Source: Ptiloglossa arizonensis (lineage: Eukaryota; Arthropoda; Insecta; Hymenoptera; Colletidae). Taken from it: 64,000 bases of DNA. Positions 22,128-35,458 of this stretch are shown here, piece after piece (positions within the stretch are counted from its first letter, which is position 1; every line of letters starts with the position of its first letter). Made by a program: the position numbers and the translations under genes. The stretch spans positions 1,971,180 through 2,035,179 of the forward strand of contig NW_027478388.1 in NCBI RefSeq assembly GCF_051014685.1. The letters are read 5' to 3'. The notes under the pieces were generated by a model. That model had not been told where the DNA came from and did not search any database. It saw only the letters and a list, made by a program, of their open reading frames with translations.

Positions 22128-25100
22128 ATTGCATCTGAAAGTAGAAACTCGCTCGATTACAACGGTATGTGTATTTTTTCCCTAGGCCATTCTGGTTAAG
22201 CGTTTGTAGCCGCAGATTTGGGAAAAATTTTTTGCCTTCTCAACCATTTCTTGGCTACAAACTCCCATATCTCGCGAACGGATTGACCTAACCCAAAAAT
22301 TTCTATTGCGTCTGAAAGTAGAAACTCGCCCGATTACAACGGTATGTGTATTTTTTCCCTAGGCCATTCTGGTTAAGCGTTTGGAGCAGCAGAATTGCGA
22401 AAAATTTTTAGCGTTCTCAACCATTTCTTGAATTCAAACTCACATATCTCGCGAACGGATTGACCTGACCCAAAAATTCGTGTTGCGTCTGAAAGTAGAA
22501 ACTCGCCCGATTACAAAGGTATGTGTATTCTTTCCCTAGGCCATTCTGGTTAAGCGTTTGGAGCAGCAGAATTGTGAAAAATTTTTTGCCTTCTCTACCA
22601 TTTCTTGGCTTCAAAGTCCCATATCTCGCGAACGGATCAACCTAACCCAAATTTCCTATTGCATCTGAAAGTCGAAACTCGCCCGATTACAACGGTATGT
22701 GTGTTTTGTCCCTAGGCCATTCTGGTTAAGCTTTTGGAGCAGCAGAAGTGCGAAAAATTTGTTTTCTTGTCAACCATTTCTTAGATTCAAAGTCCCATAT
22801 CTCGTGAACGGATTGACCTATCCCAAAAATTCCTCTTGCATCTGAAGGTAGAAACTCGCCCGATTACAACGGCATGTGTATTTTTTCCTTAGGCCATTCT
22901 GGTTAAGCGTTTGTTGCAGCAGAATTGCGAAAAATTTTTTGCCTTCTCAACCATTTCTTGTCTTCAAGCTCCCATATCTCGCGAACGGATTGACCTAACC
23001 CAAAAATTCCTATTGCATCTGAAAGTAGAAACTCGCGCGGTTACAACGGTATGTGTATTTTTTCCCTAGGCCATTCTGGTTAAGCGTTTGGAGCAGCAGA
23101 ATTATGAAAAATTTTTTGCCTTCTCTACCATTTCTTGGCTTCAAACTCCCATATCTCGCGAACGGATTGACCTCACCCAAAAATTCCTGTTGCGTCTGAA
23201 AGTAGAAACTCGCCCGATTACAACGGTACGTGAATTTTTCCCCTAGGCCATACTGGTTAAGCGTCTGGAGCAGCAGAAGTGCGAAAAATTTGTTGTCTTG
23301 TCAACCATTTCTTAGATTCAAAGTCCCATATCTCGCGAACGGATTGACCTATCCCAAAAATTCCTGTTGCATTTGAAAGTAGAAACTCGCCCGATTACAA
23401 CGGTATGTGTATTTTTTCCTTAGGCCATTCTGGTTAAGCGTTTGGTGAAGCAGAATTGCGAAAAATTCTTTGCCTTCTCATCCATTTCTTGGCTTCAAAC
23501 TCCCATATCTCGCGAACGGATTGACCTAACCCAAATTTCCTATTGCATCTGAAACTAGAAACTCGCCCGATTACAACGGTATGTGTATTTTTTCCCTGGG
23601 CCATTCTGGTTAAGCGTTTGGAGCAGCAGAATTGCGAAAAATTTTTTGCCTTCTCGATCATTTCTTGTCTTCAAGCTCCCATATCTCGCGAACGGATTGA
23701 CCTAACCCAAAAATTCCTATTGCATCTGAAACTAGAAACTCGCCCGATTACAACGGTATGTGTATTTTGTCCCTAGGCCATTCTGGTTAAGCGTTTGGAG
23801 CAGCAGAAGTGCGAAAAATTTGTTGTCTTCTCAAACATTTCTTAGGTTCAAACTCCCATATCTCGCGAACGGATTGACCTATCCCAAAAATTCCTGTTGC
23901 ATTTGAAAGTAGAAACTCGCCCGATTACAACGGTATGTGTATTTTTTCCTTAGGCCATTCTGGTTAAGCGTTTGGTGCAGCAGAATTGCGAAAAATTCTT
24001 TGCCTTCTCAACCATTTCTTGGCTTCAAACTCCCATATCTCGCGAACGGATTGACCTAACCCAAATTTCCTATTGCATCTGAAACTAGAAACTCGCCCGA
24101 TTACAACGGTATGTGTATTTTTTCCCTGGGCCATTCTGGTTAAGCGTTTGGAGCAGCAGAATTGCGAAAAATTTTTTGCCTTCTCGATCATTTCTTGTCT
24201 TCAAGCTCCCATATCTCGCGAACGGATTGACCTAACCCAAAAGTTCCTATTGCATCTGAAACTAGAAACTCGCCCGATTACAACGGTATGTGTATTTTTT
24301 CCCTAGGCCATTCTGGTTAAGCGTTTGGAGCAGCAGAATTGTGAAAAATTTTTTGCCTTCTCTACCATTTCTTGGCTTCAAACTCCCATATCTCGCGAAC
24401 GGATTGACCTATCCCAAAAATTCCTATTGCATCTGAGAGTAGAAACTCGCCCGATTACAACGGTATGTGTATTTTTTCCCTAGGCCATTCTGGTTAAGCG
24501 TTTGCAGCAGCAGAATTGTGAAAAATTTTTTGCCTCCTCTACCATTTCTTGGCTTCAAACTCCCATGTCTCGCCAACGGATTGACCTAACCCAAAAATTC
24601 CTGTTGTGTCTGAAAGTAGAAACTCGCCCGATTACAACGGTATGTGTATTTTTTCCCCAGGCCATTCTGGTTAAGCGTTTGGAGCAGCAGAATTGCGAAA
24701 ATTTTTTTGCCTTCTGAACCATTTCTTGGCTTCAAACTCCCATATCTCGCGAACGGATTGACCTAACCCAAATTTCCTATTGCATCTGAGAGTCGAAACT
24801 CGCCCGATTATAACGGTATGTGTATTTTGTCCCTAGGACATTCTGGTTAAGCGTTTGGAGCAGCAGAAGTGCGAAAAATTTGTTGTCTTCTCAACCATTT
24901 CTTAGCTTCAAACTACCATATCTCGCGAACGGATTGACCTATCCCAAAAATTCCTGTTGCATCTTAAAGTAGAAACTCGCCCTATTACAGCGGTACGTGT
25001 ATTTTTTCCCTAGGCCATTCTGGTTAAGCTTTTGGAGCAGCAGAACTGCGAAAAATTTTTTGCCCTCTCAACCATTTCTTAGCTTCAAAGTCCCATATCT

Positions 25101-26330
25101 CGCGAACGGATTGACCAAACCCAAAAATTCCTGTTTCATCTGAAAGGAGAAACTCGCCTGATTATAACGGTATGTGTATTTTTTCCCTAGGCCCTTCTGG
25201 TTAAGCGTTTGAAGCAGCAGAATTGCGAAAAATTTTTTGCCTTCTCAACCATTTCTTGGCTTCAAACTCCCACATCTCGCGAACGGATAGATCTAACCCA
25301 AAAATTCCTGTTTCATCTGAAAGTAGAAACTCCCCTGATTACAACGGTATGTGTATTTTTTCCCTAGGCCCTTCTGGTTAAGCGTTTGAAGCAGCACAAT
25401 TGAGAAAAATTTTTTGCCTTCTCAACCATTTCTTGGCTTCAAACTCCCACATCTCGCGAACGGATTGATCTAACCCAAAAATTCCTATTGCGTCTGAAAG
25501 TAGAAACTCGCCCGATTACAACGGTATGTGTATTTTTTCCCTACGCCATTCTGGTTAAGCGTTTGGAGCAGCAGAATTGCGAAAAATTTTTTGCCTTCTC
25601 AACCATTTCTTGGCTTCAAGGTCCCATATCACGCGAACGGATTGACCAAACCAAAAATTCCTGTTGCATCTGAAAGTAGAAACTCGCCCGATTACAACGG
25701 TATGTGTATTTTTTCCCTAGGCCATTCTGGTTAAGCGTTAGGAGCAGCAGAATTGCGAAAAATTTTTTGCCTTCTCAACCATTTCTTGGCGTCAAACTCC
25801 CATATCTCGCGAACGGATTGACCTAACCCAAAAATTCCTCTTGTATCTGAAAGTAGAAACTCGCCCGATTACAACGGTGTGTGTATTTTTTTCCAGGGCC
25901 ATTCTGGTTAAGCGTTTGGAGCAGCAGAATTGCGAAAAATTTTTTGCCTTCTCAACCATTTCTTGGCTTCAAACTCCCGTATCTCGCGAACGGATTGACC
26001 TAACCCAAAAATTCCTATTGCATCTGAAAGTAGAAACTCGCTCGATTACAACGGTATGTGTATTTTTTCCCTAGGCCATTCTGGTTAAGCGTTTGTAGCC
26101 GCAGAATTGGGAAAAATTTTTTGCCTTCTCAACCATTTCTTGGCTACAAACTCCCATATCTCGCGAACGGATTGACCTAACCCAAAAATTTCTATTGCGT
26201 CTGAAAGTAGAAACTCGCCCGATTACAACGGTATCTGTATTTTTTCCTTAGGCCATTCTGGTTAAGCGTTTGGTGCAGCAGAATTGCGAAAAATTTTTTG
26301 CCTTCTCAACCATTTCTTGTCTTCAAGCTC

Positions 26331-28414
26331 CCATATCTCGCGAACGGATTGACCTAACCCAAAAATTCCTATTGCATCTGAAAGTAGAAACACGCGCGGT
26401 TACAACGGTATGTGTATTTTTTCCCTAGGCCATTCTGGTTAAGCGTTTGGAGCAGCAGAATTATGAAAAATTTTTTGCCTTCAAACTCCCATATCTCGCG
26501 AACGCAATGACCTAACCCAAAAACTCCTGTTGCGTCTGAAAGTAGAAACTCGCCCGATTACAACGGTACGTGAATTTTTCCCCTAGGCCATACTTGTTAA
26601 GCGTCTGGAGCAGCAGAAGTGCGAAAAATTTGTTGTCTTGTCAACCATTTCTTAGATTCAAAGTCCCATATCTCGCGAACGGATTGACCTATCCCAAAAA
26701 TTCCTGTTGCATTTGAAAGTAGAAACTCGCCCGATTACAACGGTATGTGTATTTTTTCCTTAGGCCATTCTGGTTAAGCGTTTGGTGCAGCAGAGTTGCG
26801 AAAAATTTTTTGCCTTCTCAACCATTTCTTGGCTTCAAACTCCCATATCTCGCGAACGGATTGACCTAACCCAAATTTCCTATTGCATTTGAGAGTCGAA
26901 ACTCGCCCGATTACAACGGTATGTGTATTTTGTCCCTAGGCCATTCTGGTTAAGCGTTTGGAGCAGCAGAAGTGCGAAAAACTTGTTGTCTTCTCAACCA
27001 TTTCTTAGTTTCAAACTCCCATATCTCGCGAACGGATTGATCTATCCCAAAAATTCCTGTTGCATCTGAAAGTAGAACCTCGCCCGATTACAACGGTATT
27101 TGTATTTTTTCCTTAGGCCATTCTGGTTAAGCGTTTGGTGCAGCAGAATTGCGAAAAATTTTTTGCCTTCTCGATCATTTCTTGTCTTCAAGCTCCCATA
27201 TCTCGCGAACGGTATGACATAACCCAAAAGTTCCTATTGCATCTGAAAGTAGAAACTCGCCCGATTACAACGGTATGTGTATTTTTTCCCTAGGCCATTC
27301 TGGTTACGCGTTTGGAGCAGCAGAATTGTGAAAAATTTTTTGCCTTCTCTACCATTTCTTGGCTTCAAACTCCCATATCTCGCGAACGGATTGACCTAAC
27401 CCAAAAATTCCTATTGCATCTGAAAGTAGAAACACGCGCGGTTACAACGGTATGTGTATTTTTTCCCTAGGCCATTCTGGTTAAGCGTTTGGAGCAGCAG
27501 AATTATGAAAAATTTTTTGCCTTCAAACTCCCATATCTCGCGAACGCAATGACCTAACCCAAAAACTCCTGTTGCGTCTGAAAGTAGAAACTCGCCCGAT
27601 TACAACGGTACGTGAATTTTTCCCCTAGGCCATACTTGTTAAGCGTCTGGAGCAGCAGAAGTGCGAAAAATTTGTTGTCTTGTCAACCATTTCTTAGATT
27701 CAAAGTCCCATATCTCGCGAACGGATTGACCTATCCCAAAAATTCCTGTTGCATTTGAAAGTAGAAACTCGCCCGATTACAACGGTATGTGTATTTTTTC
27801 CTTAGGCCATTCTGGTTAAGCGTTTGGTGCAGCAGAGTTGCGAAAAATTTTTTGCCTTCTCAACCATTTCTTGGCTTCAAACTCCCATATCTCGCGAACG
27901 GATTGACCTAACCCAAATTTCCTATTGCATTTGAGAGTCGAAACTCGCCCGATTACAACGGTATGTGTATTTTGTCCCTAGGCCATTCTGGTTAAGCGTT
28001 TGGAGCAGCAGAAGTGCGAAAAACTTGTTGTCTTCTCAACCATTTCTTAGTTTCAAACTCCCATATCTCGCGAACGGATTGATCTATCCCAAAAATTCCT
28101 GTTGCATCTGAAAGTAGAACCTCGCCCGATTACAACGGTATTTGTATTTTTTCCTTAGGCCATTCTGGTTAAGCGTTTGGTGCAGCAGAATTGCGAAAAA
28201 TTTTTTGCCTTCTCGATCATTTCTTGTCTTCAAGCTCCCATATCTCGCGAACGGTATGACATAACCCAAAAGTTCCTATTGCATCTGAAAGTAGAAACTC
28301 GCCCGATTACAACGGTATGTGTATTTTTTCCCTAGGCCATTCTGGTTACGCGTTTGGAGCAGCAGAATTGTGAAAAATTTTTTGCCTTCTCTACCATTTC
28401 TTGGCTTCAAACTC
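26331..28414. repeat. 1042-bp unit, two tandem copies
   Basis: Units of about 26,331-27,372 and 27,373-28,414 are six monomers each, one of which bears the 19-bp deletion and one the 1-bp shortened CCCAAATTTCC (6 x 177 - 20 = 1042). Shared private variants include GAAACACGCGCGG, GAACGCAATGACC, TACTTGTTAAGCG, AAAAACTTGTTG and GGTTACGCG. The single-copy version is at about 17.5-18.55 kb, where the first of these is GAAACTCGCGCGG, so GAAACACG arose before this local doubling. Confidence 0.85.
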
Positions 28415-29397
28415 CCATATCTCGCGAACGGATTGACCTAACCCAAAAATTTCTATTGCGTCTGAAAGTAGAAACTCGCCCGATTACAAAGGTATGTGTA
28501 TTCTTTCCCTAGGCCATTCTGGTTAAGCGTTTGGAGCAGCAGAATTGTGAAAAATTGTTTGCCTTCTCTACCATTTCTTTGCTTCAAAGTCCCATATCTC
28601 GCGAACGGATCGACCTAAACCAAAAATTCCTATTGTAACTGAAAGTAGAATCTCGCCCGATTACAACGGTATGTGTATTTTTTCCCTAGGCCATTCTGGT
28701 TAAGCGTTTGAAGCAGCAGAATTGCGAAAAATTTTTTGCCTTCTCAACCAATTCTTGGCTTCAAACACCCATATCCCGCGAACGGATTGACCTAACCCAA
28801 AAATTCCTATTGCATCTGAGAGTAGAAACTCGCCCGATTACAAAGGTATGTGTATTTTTTCCCTAGGCCATTCTGGTTAAGCGTTTGGAGCAGCAGAATT
28901 GTGAAAAATTTTTTGCCTTCTCTACCATTTCTTGGCTTCAAACTCCCATGTCTCGCCAACGGAATGACCTAACCCAATAATTTCTATGGCATCTGAAGGT
29001 AGAAACTCGCCCGATTACAACGGTATGTGTATTTTTTCCCCAGGCCATTCTGGTTAAGCGTTTGGAGCAGCAGAATTGCGAAAAATTTTTTGCCTTCTCA
29101 ACCATTTCTTGGCTTCAAACTCCCATATCTCGCGAACGGATTGACCTAACCCAAATTTCCTATTGCATCTGAAAGTCGAAACTCGCCCGATTACAACGGT
29201 ATGTGTATTTTGTCCCTAAGTCATTCTGGTTAAGCGTTTGGAGCAGCAGAAGTGCGAAAAATTTGTTGTCTTGTCAACCATTTCTTAGATTCAAAGTCCC
29301 ATATCTCGCGAACGGATTGACCTATCCCAAAAATTCCTGTTGCATCTGAAAGTAGAAACTCGCTCGATTACAACGGTATGTGTATTTTTTCCTTAGG

Positions 29398-32300
29398 CCA
29401 TTCTGGTTAAGCGTTTGGAGCAGCAGAATAGCGAAAAATTTTTAGCCTTCTCAACCATTTCTTGACTTCAAACTCACATATCTCGCGAACGGATTGACCT
29501 GACCCAAAAATTCCTGTTGCGTCTGAAAGTAGAAACTCGCCCGATTACAAAGGTATGTGTATTCTTTCCCTAGGCCATTCTGGTTAAGCGTTTGGAGCAG
29601 CAGAATTGTGAAAAATTTTTTGCCTTCTCTACCATTTCTTGGCTTCAAAGTCCCATATCTCGCGAACGGATCGACCTAACCCAAATTTCCTATTGCATCT
29701 GAAAGTCGAAACTCGCCCGATTACAACGGTATGTGTATTTTGTCCCTAGGCCATTGTGGTTAATCGTTTGGAGCAGCAGAAGTGCGAAAAATTTGTTGTC
29801 TTGTCAACCATTTCTTAGATTCAAAGTCCCATATCTCGCGAACGGATTGACCTATCCCAAAAATTCCTCTTGCATCTGAAGGTAGAAACTCGCCCGATTA
29901 CAACGGTATGTGTATTTTTTCCTTAGGCCATTCTGGTTAAGCGTTTGGTGCAGCAGAATTGCGAAAAATTTTTTGCCTTCTCAACCATTTCTTGTCTTCA
30001 AGCTCCCATATATCGCGAACGGATTGACCTAACCCAATAATTCCTATTGCATCTGAAAGTAGAAACTCGCGCGGTTACAACGGTATGTGTATTTTTTCCC
30101 TAGGCCATTCTGGTTAAGCGTTTGGAGCAGCCGAATTATGAAAAATTTGTTGTCTTGTCAACCATTTCTTAGATTCAAAGTCCCATATCTCGCGAACGGA
30201 TTGCCCTATCCCAAAAATTCCTGTTGCATTTGAAAGTAGAAACTCGCCCGATTACAACGGTATGTGTATTTTTTCCTTAGGCCATTCTGCTTAAGCGTTT
30301 GGTGCAGCAGAATTGCGAAAAATTTTTACCTTCTCAACCATTTCTTGGCTTCAAACTCCCATATCTCGCGAACGGATTGACCTAACCCAAATTTCCTATT
30401 GCATCTGAGAGTCGAAACTCGCCCGATTACAACGGCATGTGTATTTTGTCCCAAGGCCATTCTGGTTAAGCGTTTGGAGCAGCAGAAGTGCGAAAAATTT
30501 GTTGTCTTCTCAACCATTTCTTAGCTTCAAACTCCCATATCTCGCGAACGGATTGACCTATCCCAAAAATTCCTGTTGCATCTGAAAGTAGAACCTCGCC
30601 CGATTACAACGATATGTGTATTTTTTCCTTAGGCCATTCTGGTTAAGCGTTTGGTGCAACAGAATTGCGAAAAATTTTTTGCTTTCTCGATCATTTCTTG
30701 TCTTCAAGCTCCCATATCTCGCGAACGGTTTGACCTAACCCAAAAATTCCTATTGCATCTGAAAGTAGAAACTCGCCCGATTACAACGGTATGTGTATTT
30801 ATTCCCTAGGCCATTCTGGATAAGCGTTTGGAGCAGCAGAATTGTGAAAAATTTTTTGCCTTCTCTACCATTTCTTGGCTTCAAAGTCCCATATCTCGCG
30901 AACGGATCGACCTAACCCAAATTTCCTATTGCATCTGAAAGTCGAAACTCGCCCGATTACAACGGTATGTGTATTTTGTCCCTAGGCCATTCTGGTTAAG
31001 CGTTTGGAGCAGCAGAAGTGCGAAAAATTTGTTGTCTACAACCATTTCTTAGATTCAAAGTCCCATATCTCGCGAACGGATTGACCTATCCCAAAAATTC
31101 CTCTTGCATCTGAAGGTAGAAACTCGCCCGATTACAACGGTATGTGTATTTTTTCCTTAGGCCATTCTGGTTAAGCGTTTGGTGCAGCAGAATTGCGAAA
31201 AATTTTTTGCCTTCTCAACCATTTCTTGTCTTCAAGCTCCCATATCTCGCGAACGGATTGACCTAACCCAATAATTCCTATTGCATCTGAAAGTAGAAAC
31301 TCGCGCGGTTACAACGGTATGTGTATTTTTCCCCTAGGCCATTCTGGTTAAGCGTTTGGAGCAGCAGAATTATGAAAAATTTTTTGCCTTCTCTACCCTT
31401 TCTTGGCTTCAAACTCCCATATCTCGCGAACGGATTGACCTAACCCAAAAATTCCTGTTGCGTCTGAAAGTAGAAACTCGCCCGATTACAACGGTATGTG
31501 TATTTTGTCCCTAAGTCATTCTGGTTAAGCGTTTGGAGCAGTAGAAGTGCGAAAAATTTGTTGTCTTGTCAACCATTTCTTAGATTCAAAGTCCCATATC
31601 TCGCGAACGGATTGACCTATCCCAAAAATTCCTGTTGCATCTGAAAGTAGAAACTCGCTCGATTACAACGGTATGTGTATTTTTTCCTTAGGCTATTCTG
31701 GTTAAGCGTTTGGTGCAGCAGAATTGCGAAAAATTTTTTGCCTTCTCAACCATTTCTTGTCTTCAAGCTCCCATATCTCGCGAACGGATTGACCTAACCC
31801 AAAAATTCCTATTGCATCTGAAAGTAGAAACTCGTCCGATTACAACGATATGTGTATTTTTTCCCTAGGCCATTCTGGTTAAGCGTTTGGAGCAGCAGAA
31901 TTGTGCAAAATTTTTTGCCTTCTGTACCATTTCTTGGCTTCAAACTCCCATATCTAGCGAACGGATTGACCTAACCCAAAAATTTCAATTGCGTCTGAAA
32001 GTAGAAACTCCGCGATTGCAACGGTATGTGTATTTTTTCCCTAGGCCATTCTGGTTAAGCGTTTGGAGCAGCAGAATAGCGAAAAATTTTTAGCCTTCTC
32101 AACCATTTCTTGACTTCAAACTCACATATCTCGCGAACGGATTGACCTGACCCAAAAATTCCTGTTGCGTCTGAAAGTAGAAACTCGCCCGATTACAAAG
32201 GTATGTGTATTCTTTCCCTAGGCCATTCTGGTTAAGCGTTTGGAGCAGCAGAATTGTGAAAAATTTTTTGCCTTCTCTACCATTTCTTGGCTTCAAAGTC

Positions 32301-34693
32301 CCATATCTCGCGAACGGATCGACCTAACCCAAATTTCCTATTGCATCTGAAAGTCGAAACTCGCCCGATTACAACGGTATGTGTATTTTGTCCCTAGGCC
32401 ATTGTGGTTAATCGTTTGGAGCAGCAGAAGTGCGAAAAATTTGTTGTCTTGTCAACCATTTCTTAGATTCAAAGTCCCATATCTCGCGAACGGATTGACC
32501 TATCCCAAAAATTCCTCTTGCATCTGAAGGTAGAAACTCGCCCGATTACAACGGTATGTGTATTTTTTCCTTAGGCCATTCTGGTTAAGCGTTTGGTGCA
32601 GCAGAATTGCGAAAAATTTTTTGCCTTCTCAACCATTTCTTGTCTTCAAGCTCCCATATATCGCGAACGGATTGACCTAACCCAATAATTCCTATTGCAT
32701 CTGAAAGTAGAAACTCGCGCGGTTACAACGGTATGTGTATTTTTTCCCTAGGCCATTCTGGTTAAGCGTTTGGAGCAGCCGAATTATGAAAAATTTGTTG
32801 TCTTGTCAACCATTTCTTAGATTCAAAGTCCCATATCTCGCGAACGGATTGCCCTATCCCAAAAATTCCTGTTGCATTTGAAAGTAGAAACTCGCCCGAT
32901 TACAACGGTATGTGTATTTTTTCCTTAGGCCATTCTGCTTAAGCGTTTGGTGCAGCAGAATTGCGAAAAATTTTTACCTTCTCAACCATTTCTTGGCTTC
33001 AAACTCCCATATCTCGCGAACGGATTGACCTAACCCAAATTTCCTATTGCATCTGAGAGTCGAAACTCGCCCGATTACAACGGCATGTGTATTTTGTCCC
33101 AAGGCCATTCTGGTTAAGCGTTTGGAGCAGCAGAAGTGCGAAAAATTTGTTGTCTTCTCAACCATTTCTTAGCTTCAAACTCCCATATCTCGCGAACGGA
33201 TTGACCTATCCCAAAAATTCCTGTTGCATCTGAAAGTAGAACCTCGCCCGATTACAACGATATGTGTATTTTTTCCTTAGGCCATTCTGGTTAAGCGTTT
33301 GGTGCAGCAGAATTGCGAAAAATTTTTTGCTTTCTCGATCATTTCTTGTCTTCAAGCTCCCATATCTCGCGAACGGTTTGACCTAACCCAAAAATTCCTA
33401 TTGCATCTGAAAGTAGAAACTCGCCCGATTACAACGGTATGTGTATTTATTCCCTAGGCCATTCTGGATAAGCGTTTGGAGCAGCAGAATTGTGAAAAAT
33501 TTTTTGCCTTCTCTACCATTTCTTGGCTTCAAAGTCCCATATCTCGCGAACGGATCGACCTAACCCAAATTTCCTATTGCATCTGAAAGTCGAAACTCGC
33601 CCGATTACAACGGTATGTGTATTTTGTCCCTAGGCCATTCTGGTTAAGCGTTTGGAGCAGCAGAAGTGCGAAAAATTTGTTGTCTACAACCATTTCTTAG
33701 ATTCAAAGTCCCATATCTCGCGAACGGATTGACCTATCCCAAAAATTCCTCTTGCATCTGAAGGTAGAAACTCGCCCGATTACAACGGTATGTGTATTTT
33801 TTCCTTAGGCCATTCTGGTTAAGCGTTTGGTGCAGCAGAATTGCGAAAAATTTTTTGCCTTCTCAACCATTTCTTGTCTTCAAGCTCCCATATCTCGCGA
33901 ACGGATTGACCTAACCCAATAATTCCTATTGCATCTGAAAGTAGAAACTCGCGCGGTTACAACGGTATGTGTATTTTTCCCCTAGGCCATTCTGGTTAAG
34001 CGTTTGGAGCAGCAGAATTATGAAAAATTTTTTGCCTTCTCTACCCTTTCTTGGCTTCAAACTCCCATATCTCGCGAACGGATTGACCTAACCCAAAAAT
34101 TCCTGTTGCGTCTGAAAGTAGAAACTCGCCCGATTACAACGGTATGTGTATTTTGTCCCTAAGTCATTCTGGTTAAGCGTTTGGAGCAGTAGAAGTGCGA
34201 AAAATTTGTTGTCTTGTCAACCATTTCTTAGATTCAAAGTCCCATATCTCGCGAACGGATTGACCTATCCCAAAAATTCCTGTTGCATCTGAAAGTAGAA
34301 ACTCGCTCGATTACAACGGTATGTGTATTTTTTCCTTAGGCTATTCTGGTTAAGCGTTTGGTGCAGCAGAATTGCGAAAAATTTTTTGCCTTCTCAACCA
34401 TTTCTTGTCTTCAAGCTCCCATATCTCGCGAACGGATTGACCTAACCCAAAAATTCCTATTGCATCTGAAAGTAGAAACTCGTCCGATTACAACGATATG
34501 TGTATTTTTTCCCTAGGCCATTCTGGTTAAGCGTTTGGAGCAGCAGAATTGTGCAAAATTTTTTGCCTTCTGTACCATTTCTTGGCTTCAAACTCCCATA
34601 TCTAGCGAACGGATTGACCTAACCCAAAAATTTCAATTGCGTCTGAAAGTAGAAACTCCGCGATTGCAACGGTATGTGTATTTTTTCCCTAGG
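29398..34693. repeat. 2648-bp 15-mer, two tandem copies
   Basis: Units 29,398-32,045 and 32,046-34,693 repeat at offset 2,648 (15 x 177 - 7). The only difference I noticed is GGTGCAACAG at 30,654 against GGTGCAGCAG at 33,302. Shared rare variants include CATTGTGGTTAATCG, a 2-bp shortened GTCTACAACC (31,034 and 33,682), CAGTAGAAG, GGCTATTCTGG, CATATCTAGCG and ACTCCGCGATTGC. A third, partial copy follows. Confidence 0.9.
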
Positions 34694-35458
34694 CCATTCT
34701 GGTTAAGCGTTTGGAGCAGCAGAATAGCGAAAAATTTTTAGCCTTCTCAACCATTTCTTGACTTCAAACTCACATATCTCGCGAACGGATTGACCTGACC
34801 CAAAAATTCCTGTTGCGTCTGAAAGTAGAAACTCGCCCGATTACAAAGGTATGTGTATTCTTTCCCTAGGCCATTCTGGTTAAGCGTTTGGAGCAGCAGA
34901 ATTGTGAAAAATTTTTTGCCTTCTCTACCATTTCTTGGCTTCAAAGTCCCATATCTCGCGAACGGATCGACCTAACCCAAATTTCCTATTGCATCTGAAA
35001 GTCGAAACTCGCCCGATTACAACGGTATGTGTATTTTGTCCCTAGGCCATTCTGGTTAAGCGTTTGGAGCAGCAGAAGTGCGAAAAATTTGTTGTCTTGT
35101 CAACCATTTCTTCGATTCAAAGTCCCATATCTCGCGAACGGATTGACCTATCCCAAAAATTCCTCTTGCATCTGAAGGTAGAAACTCGCCCGATTACAAC
35201 GGTATGTGTATTTTTTCCTTAGGCCATTCTGGTTAAGCGTTTGGTGCAGCAGAATTGCGAAAAATTTTTTGCCTTCTCAACCATTTCTTGTCCTCAAGCT
35301 CCCATATCTCGCGAACGGATTGACCTAACCCAATAATTCCTATTGCATCTGAAAGTAGAAACTCGCGCGGTTACAACGGTATGTGTATTTTTTCCCTAGG
35401 CCATTCTGGTTAAGCGTTTGGAGCAGCCGAATTATGAAAAATTTGTTGTCTTGTCAAC
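34694..35458. repeat. Partial third copy of the 15-mer
   Basis: The sequence continues the 2648-bp unit but has CATTCTGGTTAAGCG where copies 1 and 2 share CATTGTGGTTAATCG, and TTCGATTC for TTAGATTC. It is cut at about 35,458 (TCAACAATTTCTTGG) and jumps to the part of the unit equivalent to about 34,050, so several internal monomers are missing. The ancestral-looking state of the first variant suggests copies 1 and 2 are each other's closest relatives. Confidence 0.8.

Larger units (their letters stand above)
20112..28700. repeat. Segmental duplication, copy 2
   Basis: This is the partner of 11.83-18.84 kb, about 1.6 kb longer. It gained an extra 708-bp tetramer (21.42-22.13 kb), two monomers near 22.61-22.96 kb, one monomer near 25.3 kb and a second 1042-bp unit (27.37-28.41 kb). 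It lacks the four monomers equivalent to about 14.05-14.76 kb. Substitution differences are few (for example CTCCAATATC here against CTCCCATATC near 12.03 kb). Gain and loss of whole monomers has therefore outpaced point mutation. Confidence 0.85.
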
